Assembly (NCBI GenBank): GCA_028873965.1
Contig: JAPPMU010000049.1
Coordinates: 1-64,000, forward strand
Length of the DNA: 64,000 bases
Reading direction: 5' to 3'
Origin: Chloroflexota bacterium
Lineage (GTDB): Bacteria; Chloroflexota; Dehalococcoidia; Lucifugimonadales; UBA3495
The position numbers were made by a program, and so were the translations under genes. This document shows, one piece after another, positions 49,596 to 56,525 of the stretch. Positions within the stretch are counted from its first letter, which is position 1. Each line of letters begins with the position of its first letter. Below the pieces are notes generated by a model that saw only the letters and a program-made list of their open reading frames with translations, was not told the origin of the DNA and made no database searches.

Positions 49596-52373
49596 ATGAC
49601 TAGTAAAACGAGAAAGCGCCTCTGGCCGGTGTCGCTGGTGATGGCAATGGCTGTCGTCGGCGTGGTGGCCGCATTTCTGATGATGGCGTCTTCCCCGGCG
49701 AACACGCAGGCGCATGACGGTGTGTCCGGCAGCACGCACTGCGACGATCTGGGCTTCATCGGCAAGATCGCCCACGACGAAGATCCGAACAACGACCACG
49801 ACTGCGAGACCGGGCCTGCGGCTACGGCAACGCCGCCGCCGACCATCGACCCCACGCCGGAGCCCATGCCGGCAATGGTCACGTCCAGCTCCACCACTGG
49901 CAGCGCGACCGTGGAGCTGAAGCTCACCGTCACAGTGGATGATGACGTTCCCGTGGGCGGCGCCTTCGTGCTGTACCTGGAGGACGACTACCAGGAGCCC
50001 GACTCCATATCCGCCAGCGACGTGTACTTCGTGGTCACGCCCGCCGACTCCGCCCGCGCTGACGTGACGGGCAACGGGGCCCGGGTGTACGCCACGCAGA
50101 ACCCGGAGATCGACACCGACGATCACTTCACCAAGGACAAGAAGGACATCGACATCCGCGTGTCGTTGCCCGACCTGTGCTCCATCGACACGCCGGACTG
50201 CCAGGGGCAGAATGGCCTGATGGACGGTGACATGGTCACCATGGTGATCCAGAAGAGCGCCGGCATCAAGAACCCGCCGGAAGAGGGCAGCCACAGCACC
50301 GGCTACCTGATCATCGGCCCCGCCGATGCCGTCCCCGGTTCGGCCGCGCCGGACAATCAGCCCTTCAACGTCACCGACGTGCTGCGGACCTGGGCCAAGG
50401 TCGGCATCTCCGACGTGGACAACAGCCGCGGCTACGAGATGACCGTGACCGGCACCGGCTTCAACAACGGCACCAGCGCCGCGGCCTACGTCCTGGCCAC
50501 CAGCAACATCGGCTACGATACCGCCCGTTGGTGGGAGACCCTGGACTGCGCCGGCATGAAGACCGCCGCCAAGGCGTTCGGGTTGTCCGGTGACAACACC
50601 TACTGCTTCCACTTCGACCTCGGCACAGACATGAGCTACACGCTGAACACCAGCAGTGGCGCCCGGGGCGGCCATGCCGATTTCATGGCGTTGACCGCTG
50701 AGGAGAAGCAGGAACGGGCCGACAACATCATCAAGTACGGTCAGTGCGCCACCATCGTCGAGTTCGGCACCAAAGTCGGCGACGCGCTGGTGGGCAGCGA
50801 CGACAAGGTTACGGTGACCTTCGAGGTCACGGCGCCCACATTCAAGCCGGGCAACGTCAACTACATCTGCATGGTTGACGGCGAAGGCCGCGCCTCCAAC
50901 CGCGACGTTGAGGACTTCAAGCTGGAGCCCTCCATCAAGGTGGTGCCCAGCAGCGTATCCTCCGGCGACACCGTAAACGTGTTCGCGCAGGACTTCCCCG
51001 CCGGCACCGGCGGTTTCGCCGAGCTGAAGATCGGCGGCATGGTTCTATGGGCAACCGGGGCCGACAACAACAAGGTCAGCGTTAACGCCGGTGCCATCCG
51101 TCCGGACGGTTCCGACACCGCGACCTTCAAGGTTCCCGGCGGGCTCGAGGGCGTGCTGCGCATCGACGCCAAGTGGGGCAGTGTCAACGAGGACAGCAAG
51201 ATCACCATCACCGGCGGCGAGCTGAACCCCAGCAAGACCGACGTGATGCCCAACGAAACCATCACTGTCTCCGGCAACGGTTTCGGCACTCAGACCTGCA
51301 TCCCCTTCAGCAACATCACTCTGGACAACACGCCGGTGATGGTGCACCCGGATTCCAACTCTGAAGATTGCGCCGGCAATGCCGTCAAGGTCTCCAACTC
51401 CGGGCAGTTCGTGGCCACGGTCATCATCTGGCCGGCCGCCTCGGGCGGCACCAACCCGACGCTGATCCCCGGCACCCACGAGCTGGAGTTCGAGGACACC
51501 AGCGGTTTCTCCTCCAGCGTGTCCCTGACCATCGAGGAGCCGGTCATCACGGTGGCGCCGGACATCGCCGGTCCCCGGGACTACATCACCATCATGGGTG
51601 AGAACTGGCCCGTGGACAACTTGGACAACACCCTGAACAATCCGGTTACCGTCTGCGTGGAAGACTTCGGCAGCGGTGAACGGTGCAACGGCCGCTCGTA
51701 TCCGGTGTACGCCGACGCAGTGGGTCGCTTCACCGTGGAGCACCGGGTCCACCGCCGGGTAGCCATCCCCGACACCGTGCAGGTCAAGGCGACCTACGCG
51801 GACGTGGCCAAGGTTGGCTCCTTCGCGGTGCCGGCCTCCACCGTCGACGTGACCCCTGGCGAGGGCCAGCCCGGAGACATGGTCACCCTGTCCGCCGGCA
51901 ACATGCCGGTGTACACCGAGGTTGACTACATCGAGATCGGCGGCACCCGCTACGACGACCCCGGCGTCAACACCGACCGCGACGGCAACGTGACCGTCGA
52001 GGACGTGCTGATCCCCGGTCTGGATCCTGGCACCTACAGCGTGGTCGTCAACGTTGACGGCACCATCGCCATCGGCGAGGTCAGCGTCCTGGCCGAGTCC
52101 TCGGCCCGTGGCGCCCCCGCCGAGCTCCCCGGAGCGGTGGAGGCCCTGGGTGACAGCCTGGTTGCCATCTTCCACTTCGACGACGTGGGCAAGACCTGGT
52201 CCTTCTACGACCCGCGCCCCGAGTTCAGCGACCTCAACACCCTGACCGAAATGGTCAACGGCGAGGCCTACTGGATCCTGGTCAGCGATACCATGGAAGA
52301 CGTGGTCCTGAACAACAAGGTCCGCAGTCTGACCTGCCGTGGCGACGACTGCTGGAACCTGGAGGTCTGGTAG
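49596..52373 (+). CDS. Large secreted surface protein, operon gene 3
   Basis: 925 residues. The signal sequence TSKTRKRLWPVSLVMAMAVVGVVAAFLMMA with AQAHD-type cleavage (TQAHD) matches genes 1 and 2. A Pro/Thr linker (ATATPPPTIDPTPEP) leads to beta-rich domains with IPT/TIG-like openings (KVVPSSVSSGDTVNVFAQDF, NPSKTDVMPNETITVSGNGFGTQ, VDVTPGEGQPGDMVTLSAGN), and a C-terminal part ending AYWILVSDTMEDVVL. The repeated IPT-like folds suggest an extended stalk. It is followed by the collagen-like gene. Location is extracellular; the attachment mode is not visible. Confidence 0.82.
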   Translation: MTSKTRKRLWPVSLVMAMAVVGVVAAFLMMASSPANTQAHDGVSGSTHCDDLGFIGKIAHDEDPNNDHDCETGPAATATPPPTIDPTPEPMPAMVTSSSTTGSATVELKLTVTVDDDVPVGGAFVLYLEDDYQEPDSISASDVYFVVTPADSARADVTGNGARVYATQNPEIDTDDHFTKDKKDIDIRVSLPDLCSIDTPDCQGQNGLMDGDMVTMVIQKSAGIKNPPEEGSHSTGYLIIGPADAVPGSAAPDNQPFNVTDVLRTWAKVGISDVDNSRGYEMTVTGTGFNNGTSAAAYVLATSNIGYDTARWWETLDCAGMKTAAKAFGLSGDNTYCFHFDLGTDMSYTLNTSSGARGGHADFMALTAEEKQERADNIIKYGQCATIVEFGTKVGDALVGSDDKVTVTFEVTAPTFKPGNVNYICMVDGEGRASNRDVEDFKLEPSIKVVPSSVSSGDTVNVFAQDFPAGTGGFAELKIGGMVLWATGADNNKVSVNAGAIRPDGSDTATFKVPGGLEGVLRIDAKWGSVNEDSKITITGGELNPSKTDVMPNETITVSGNGFGTQTCIPFSNITLDNTPVMVHPDSNSEDCAGNAVKVSNSGQFVATVIIWPAASGGTNPTLIPGTHELEFEDTSGFSSSVSLTIEEPVITVAPDIAGPRDYITIMGENWPVDNLDNTLNNPVTVCVEDFGSGERCNGRSYPVYADAVGRFTVEHRVHRRVAIPDTVQVKATYADVAKVGSFAVPASTVDVTPGEGQPGDMVTLSAGNMPVYTEVDYIEIGGTRYDDPGVNTDRDGNVTVEDVLIPGLDPGTYSVVVNVDGTIAIGEVSVLAESSARGAPAELPGAVEALGDSLVAIFHFDDVGKTWSFYDPRPEFSDLNTLTEMVNGEAYWILVSDTMEDVVLNNKVRSLTCRGDDCWNLEVW

Positions 52374-52493
52374 GCGGTCGTCCCCACAGGGGAGCGACAG
52401 TCAACCGACTGAATGAGTGTCCAGTAAAGCGCCCCCGCTTCCGTGGCCCAGGCTGCGGGGGCGGGGGGACCACCCCAAGCAGGAGCAGATGAG

Positions 52494-53186
52494 ATGAAGA
52501 GAATTGGAGCGATGGCGGCGGTGGCGTTGATTGCCCTGCTGATCGCATTGCCCCTGGGGCTGGTTGCAGCCCAGGGAGATGCGCCGCGGGCCAACGTGCC
52601 CCCCGCCTTCATATTCGGCTACGCCATGGCCGACGGTCTCCCGGTTCCGGAGGGGACGATGGTCGTGGCCATGGCCGGCGACGAGAAGATCGGTTCCACC
52701 ACGACCATGATGGGGGGCCACTACGAGTTGCAGCTGATGCAGCCCATGGACTCCGGCGCCATGGTGACGTTCATGATCGGTGAGCGCATGGTGGACTACG
52801 AGTACACCTGGATGAGCGGCGACCGGATGATCATGGACCTGTCCGCCGACCTGGCGGCGCAGGGCGAGGGCTCCATGGGTCCGGCCGGCCCCGCCGGCGC
52901 GGCGGGCCCTCCGGGCGTCCCCGGACCTGCCGGCGCTGACGGCGCCGACGGCCGCGACGGGGCTCCCGGCCCTGCCGGCGCCGCCGGTTCCGCCGGGCCT
53001 CCGGGTCCGCAGGGCGAGCAGGGCATCGCCGGGCCTCCGGGCCCTCCGGGTCCCGCAGGTCCAGCCGGCACCATCGGCCCGTCCGGTGACGCCGGATCCA
53101 TGGGCATCATCGCGCTGATCGTGGCCATCGTGGCCGTGATAATCGCGATCGTGGCCATCATCATGGGACGGCGCACCACCGCGTAA
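52494..53186 (+). CDS. Membrane-anchored collagen-like protein
   Basis: 230 residues: a signal peptide ([26 protein letters not shown]), a small beta domain ([26 protein letters not shown]), then 26 uninterrupted Gly-X-Y triplets from about residue 126 ([19 protein letters not shown] type) and a C-terminal transmembrane helix ([20 protein letters not shown]) with a short basic end. It should trimerise into a collagen triple helix held to the membrane by its C-terminus. AGGAG lies seven bases before the ATG. It belongs to the surface operon and shares its beta domain with the protein at 54163. Confidence 0.88.
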   Translation: MKRIGAMAAVALIALLIALPLGLVAAQGDAPRANVPPAFIFGYAMADGLPVPEGTMVVAMAGDEKIGSTTTMMGGHYELQLMQPMDSGAMVTFMIGERMVDYEYTWMSGDRMIMDLSADLAAQGEGSMGPAGPAGAAGPPGVPGPAGADGADGRDGAPGPAGAAGSAGPPGPQGEQGIAGPPGPPGPAGPAGTIGPSGDAGSMGIIALIVAIVAVIIAIVAIIMGRRTTA

Positions 53187-53230
53187 CCATCGGGTGCGCG
53201 AACCCCCCGGATCAGGGTCGCCCGCCAGGA

Positions 53231-53284
53231 CGAGCCACGATCCGAAAAGCGGCCCCCGTCGGCAACGGCGGGGGCTTTTGCGTT
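53231..53284 (+). repeat. 54-bp direct repeat with terminator, left copy
   Basis: CGAGCCACGATCCGAAAA followed by the terminator stem and TTTTGCGTTT. It matches 53968-54021 with two or three differences. The BrnT/BrnA module lies between the two. Confidence 0.92.
53252..53280 (+). terminator. Terminator after the collagen-like gene
   Basis: GCCCCCG (53252-53258) pairs with CGGGGGC (53269-53275), followed by TTTTG. Confidence 0.85.
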
Positions 53285-53301
53285 TCTAAATTGGCGGCGG
53301 C

Positions 53302-53329
53302 TTGACGGCCGGTTTTTTGTGGCTACAAT
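53302..53329 (+). promoter_or_regulatory. Promoter of the BrnT/BrnA module
   Basis: TTGACG (53302-53307), 16-base spacer and TACAAT (53324-53329). The A+T-rich bases after it (ATCATAAACTAATTATAGGG) could hold the BrnA operator. Confidence 0.65.
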
Positions 53330-53386
53330 AAGATCATAAACTAATTATAGGGTACTGATCATGACCAACTACGATAATCTGTCGAT

Positions 53387-53651
53387 ATGATACGAATGGG
53401 ACGAGCACAAACGAACTGAAACCTTGAGAGAGCGTGAAATAGACTTCGCTTCCATGTACGACTTTGATTGGGAAACGGCAATACACCAGCGGAGCGATCG
53501 TGACGAGGAAACCCGATGGGCCAGTTTCGGGCTGATTGGGAATCGGCTGCACCACGTAGTTTGGACAGAACGCGGCGACCGCATTCGCATCATCAGCCTG
53601 CGCAAGGCCAACTCCGGGGAGGTTAGAAAATATGTCGAGGCGCTTGTCTGA
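53387..53651 (+). pseudogene. brnT: BrnT-type toxin gene with a frameshift at codon 2
   Basis: The region YEWDEHKRTETLREREIDFASMYDFDW, then HVVWTERGDRIRIISLRKANSGEVRKY is BrnT (RelE-like RNase fold; RIRIISxRKA is the signature). The natural start would be ATG at 53387 followed by TAC, but an extra A at 53390 puts the ATG out of frame, and a TGA closes the frame just before YEWD. The next in-frame start is a TTG at 53424, giving a 75-residue protein lacking the first strand. Toxin output is probably abolished or reduced. An assembly error in a run of mixed bases cannot be excluded. Confidence 0.7.
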
Positions 53652-53964
53652 GATCATCACCCCAACACCGGAAGAGGACGCGGTCATCAATGCTGGCATC
53701 GCCGCAGACCCGGATGCCAGCGAGGCCAGCGAGGCCAGCGACAATTGGTTCGCCACGGCGATGACGTCCGAGGAGGCGGTACCGCACATCTTGGCGCGTT
53801 ACCGACGGACCCGGGGCCGACAGAAAGCCCCGACCAAACTGCAAGTCCACATCCGGCTGGATGCCGACATTGTTGAGCACTTTCGCAGTTCCGGCTCCGG
53901 CTGGCAAACCCGTCTAAACGACACACTGCGCCGCGCCGTTTTCAGTGCGGATGCCCAATCGTAA
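53632..53964 (+). CDS. brnA: BrnA-type antitoxin
   Basis: 110 residues with a C-terminal ribbon-helix-helix (LQVHIRLDADIVEHFRSSGSGWQTRLNDTLRRAV), preceded by a long linker with a low-complexity DASEASEAS stretch. It overlaps the toxin by 20 bases, as normal for brnTA. BrnA binds BrnT and represses their promoter. The antitoxin is intact while the toxin start is damaged. Confidence 0.88.
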   Translation: MSRRLSEIITPTPEEDAVINAGIAADPDASEASEASDNWFATAMTSEEAVPHILARYRRTRGRQKAPTKLQVHIRLDADIVEHFRSSGSGWQTRLNDTLRRAVFSADAQS

Positions 53965-53967
53965 CGG

Positions 53968-54021
53968 CGAGCCACGATCCGAAAACCGGCCCCCGTCGGC
54001 AACGGCGGGGGCCTTTGCGTT
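53968..54021 (+). repeat. 54-bp direct repeat with terminator, right copy
   Basis: A near-exact copy of 53231-53284, placed just after the brnA stop, with its own stem GCCCCCG/CGGGGGC (53989-53995, 54006-54012) and CCTTTGCG. Confidence 0.92.
53989..54017 (+). terminator. Duplicated terminator after brnA
   Basis: The same stem as at 53252-53275; the tail is CTTTG, a slightly poorer T tract. Confidence 0.75.
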
Positions 54022-54162
54022 ATCCAAAAATTGTTAAAAAACGCGCACCCGCGCCGATGCCGTCTCCCCGCCGGGCCGGCTAGCATTAGGCCGGCCTCAT
54101 ACAAGAGCGGCAACGCATCAACACGCGACCGATAACTGATGCTGACCAACGGGAGCACGGAC

Positions 54163-54858
54163 ATGAAACGCAACTACCCACTCCGACGCCGGTTCGCGCG
54201 GCGGACTATACTGACCCTGACCATGGCGTCGCTGCTGGTGGTGTCCATGCTGGCCGCCCTGGGGGCGGGACCCGACGACACGGCCGGCGCAACAGCGTCC
54301 AACACAGGCGGCCGGTGGCAGGCGTTCGAGGGACACGCCTTCGCCGACAGCCGGATCGTGCCCGAGGGGGTGCATCTGATGGCCTGCCTCGGCGGCTGCG
54401 ACGAGGGCTACGTCAGCGAGCCGGTGGCCATCGGGCAGGACGGGCGCTACAGCGGCCTGAAGGTCGATCCCGGCGCCGCCAACCGCAGCGCCCTGCCCGA
54501 CGCCGACGTGATTACCTTCTGGCTGGTGGGCCACGACGACCGCGTATCCGCCGTCCAGTCGTGGCTATTCACCGGAGACGGCCAGACCCGCGAGCTGCAC
54601 CTCAGCTTCCACAAACTGCCGGTGCCGTCGCGCGGCCTTTCGGCATCGGGCGGAAGCGCGGGCACGGTGACCACCGACCTGACGGTACCCGACGCCGGGG
54701 AGCTGGGCCTGGCTCCGGCGCGCACCCCGCGCAGCTACATCAACTCCTGGTCCTACGGCGGTGTGCCGGTGCTGCCCGGCCTCACGGCGCTGGTGGGCGT
54801 GGTGATCGCGATCATCGGAGTGGCGCTGCTGATGCACCGGCGCCGCCTCACCTGGTGA
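54163..54858 (+). CDS. Secreted, C-terminally anchored surface protein
   Basis: 231 residues. The signal peptide is twin-Arg rich (RRRFARRTILTLTMASLLVVSMLAAL), followed by a beta domain EGHAFADSRIVPEGVHLMACLGGC that matches [22 protein letters not shown] of the collagen-like protein, and a C-terminal helix (ALVGVVIAIIGVALLM) with basic residues behind it. Type I topology is likely. It follows the surface operon but has the BrnTA module and a terminator between, so it is a separate transcript. Function unknown. Confidence 0.78.
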   Translation: MKRNYPLRRRFARRTILTLTMASLLVVSMLAALGAGPDDTAGATASNTGGRWQAFEGHAFADSRIVPEGVHLMACLGGCDEGYVSEPVAIGQDGRYSGLKVDPGAANRSALPDADVITFWLVGHDDRVSAVQSWLFTGDGQTRELHLSFHKLPVPSRGLSASGGSAGTVTTDLTVPDAGELGLAPARTPRSYINSWSYGGVPVLPGLTALVGVVIAIIGVALLMHRRRLTW

Positions 54859-54900
54859 CCGCCCCATCATTGCGAGAACGCACTCAGGCGTACCCAGTTT

Positions 54901-54982
54901 GTCATTGCGAGTGCAGCGCGGCAATCCCGCCCCCGTAGTAAATCCGGCGAGATTGCCGCGTCGCTATGCTCCTCGCAATGAC
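54901..54982. repeat. REP-like palindromic repeat (GTCATTGCGAG ends)
   Basis: 82 bases with perfect 11-base inverted ends GTCATTGCGAG / CTCGCAATGAC and an inner GCGGCAATC/GATTGCCGC pair. The type is widespread in environmental bacteria. It separates the surface gene from glyA. Confidence 0.85.
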
Positions 54983-54999
54983 AGAGCCGTGGCCGGGGC

Positions 55000-56271
55000 T
55001 TACTCGTCGTCCAGCCCGGGCACCGGGAACCGGCGGCTGAGGTGTCGCACCTCGTCGCCGATGGCCGACATCGCCGCATGATCCACCGTGGAGCCCGGCC
55101 CAATGCTGCCCAGCGTCCGCACGATGAGGCGGGCCACTTGGCGCGTGTCCTCCTCGCCCATGCCTCGGCTGGTGATGGCGGGAGTGCCCAGGCGCAGACC
55201 CGACGCGGTGCGTGGCGGCAACTGGTCGTAGGGGATGGCGTTCTTGTTGGCCACGATGTTCACCGATTCCAGCGCGCGCTCCGCCTGCCGGCCGGTGATG
55301 CCCAACGGCGTCAGGTCCACCAGCATCAGGTGATTGTCGGTTCCGCCGGCCACCAGGCGGACGCCGGCCTCGGATAGCTCCTGCGCCAGCACCTGCGCGT
55401 TGGCCACCACCTGGTGAGCGTAGCGAGAGAAGTCGGGCTGCAGGGCCTCGCCGAAGCAGACGGCCTTGGCGGCGATAACGTGCATGAAGGGGCCGCCCTG
55501 CATAAAGGGGAACACCGCGAAGTCGATCTTGCGGCCCAAATCGGCCTCGGTCAGGATCATGCCGCCGCGCGGGCCGCGCAGGGTCTTCTGGGTGGTTGAC
55601 GTGACGATCTGCGCGTGCGGGAACGGCGACGGATGCGCGCCGCCGGCGATGAGGCCGGAAATGTGCGCCATGTCCACCATCAGCATTGCCCCCACGGAAT
55701 CGGCAATCGCGCGGAACCGGGGGAAGTCCAGCACGCGGGAATAGCTGCTGCACCCGGCCACGATCAGCCTGGGGTTGTGCTCCGTGGCCAGCCGTTCCAC
55801 CTGGTCGTAGTCGATGGTCTCGGTCTCCCGGTCCACGCCGTAGGGTATGAAGTTGTACAGCTTGCCGGAAAAGTTGACGCCGGCCCCGTGGGTCAGGTGT
55901 CCGCCCATGTCCAGCTGCATCCCCAGCACGGTATCCCCGGGCTCCAGGACGGCGAAGTAGGCGGCCATGTTGGCCTGGGCGCCGCTGTGGGCCTGCACGT
56001 TGGCGTGTTCCGCGCCGAACAGCTCTTTGGCCCGGTCGATGGCCAGGGTTTCCACCACGTCCACGAACTCGCAGCCGCCGTAGTATCGCCGGCCGGGGTA
56101 ACCCTCGGCGTACTTGTTGTTCATCAGCTGGGCCTGCGCGTCCAGCACCGCCTTGCTGGCGTAATTCTCTGATGCGATCAGCACGATGGAATCGCGCTGG
56201 CGGTGGTTTTCGCTCTCAATGGCGGCGGCGACGGCGGGGTCCAACCGGTCAAGCAGAGTGGTCATATGCAA
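55000..56271 (-). CDS. glyA: Serine hydroxymethyltransferase
   Basis: 423 residues, full length. [27 protein letters not shown], the PLP-lysine segment [15 protein letters not shown], and the C-terminal [10 protein letters not shown] are all GlyA landmarks. The enzyme makes glycine and 5,10-methylene-THF from serine in the cytoplasm. ATG at 56271. Two repeat elements (54901-54982 and MITE-1 copy 3) flank it. Confidence 0.98.
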   Translation of the reverse strand: MHMTTLLDRLDPAVAAAIESENHRQRDSIVLIASENYASKAVLDAQAQLMNNKYAEGYPGRRYYGGCEFVDVVETLAIDRAKELFGAEHANVQAHSGAQANMAAYFAVLEPGDTVLGMQLDMGGHLTHGAGVNFSGKLYNFIPYGVDRETETIDYDQVERLATEHNPRLIVAGCSSYSRVLDFPRFRAIADSVGAMLMVDMAHISGLIAGGAHPSPFPHAQIVTSTTQKTLRGPRGGMILTEADLGRKIDFAVFPFMQGGPFMHVIAAKAVCFGEALQPDFSRYAHQVVANAQVLAQELSEAGVRLVAGGTDNHLMLVDLTPLGITGRQAERALESVNIVANKNAIPYDQLPPRTASGLRLGTPAITSRGMGEEDTRQVARLIVRTLGSIGPGSTVDHAAMSAIGDEVRHLSRRFPVPGLDDE

Positions 56272-56341
56272 GGTTCTCCCGTTATGGATTGGTTATGCGA
56301 ATTTAGATAGCATATTAACATCATAACAAATCGTCTCAGCT

Positions 56342-56522
56342 CGGCCCGGGTAACTGTTCAGGGTACGCGGAGAAACACGTCGTTCCTGCTTTCGCAGGAA
56401 CCCAGGAAACCCAGGCATCGGCTATCGTGAGCACGGCAAGGATTTTCCGGATACCGTCTTTCGCCGGTATGACGGTTTTGGCTCGGGACGATCACTTCGA
56501 GTCTGAACAGTTACCGGCCCGG
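56342..56522. mobile_element. MITE-1 (GTAACTGTTCAG family), copy 3
   Basis: A 165-bp element at 56350-56514 with perfect 12-base inverted ends GTAACTGTTCAG / CTGAACAGTTAC and the 8-base duplication CGGCCCGG (56342-56349, 56515-56522). It ends four bases after the duplication from the stop codon of the kinase gene at 56526. The third independent site confirms the boundaries. Confidence 0.93.
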
Positions 56523-56525
56523 CTC

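Noticed and set aside
47526-50675. A 1049-codon open frame on the minus strand opposite the surface genes
   Set aside because: It is the complement of two strong secreted-protein genes with signal peptides and ribosome-binding sites. Its composition (Val/Gly/His-rich, no motif) is typical of antisense frames in G+C-rich DNA.
44085-52373. LPXTG-type or other cell-wall sorting signals in the surface proteins
   Set aside because: I looked at all three C-termini and saw neither an LPXTG motif nor a hydrophobic helix with a basic tail; only the collagen-like and 54163 proteins have C-terminal anchors.
53361-53390. MTNYDNLSI followed by TGA as a third selenoprotein UGA
   Set aside because: The UGA does not fall at a cysteine position of BrnT and no hairpin of the right kind follows; a one-base insertion at 53390 explains the frame better.
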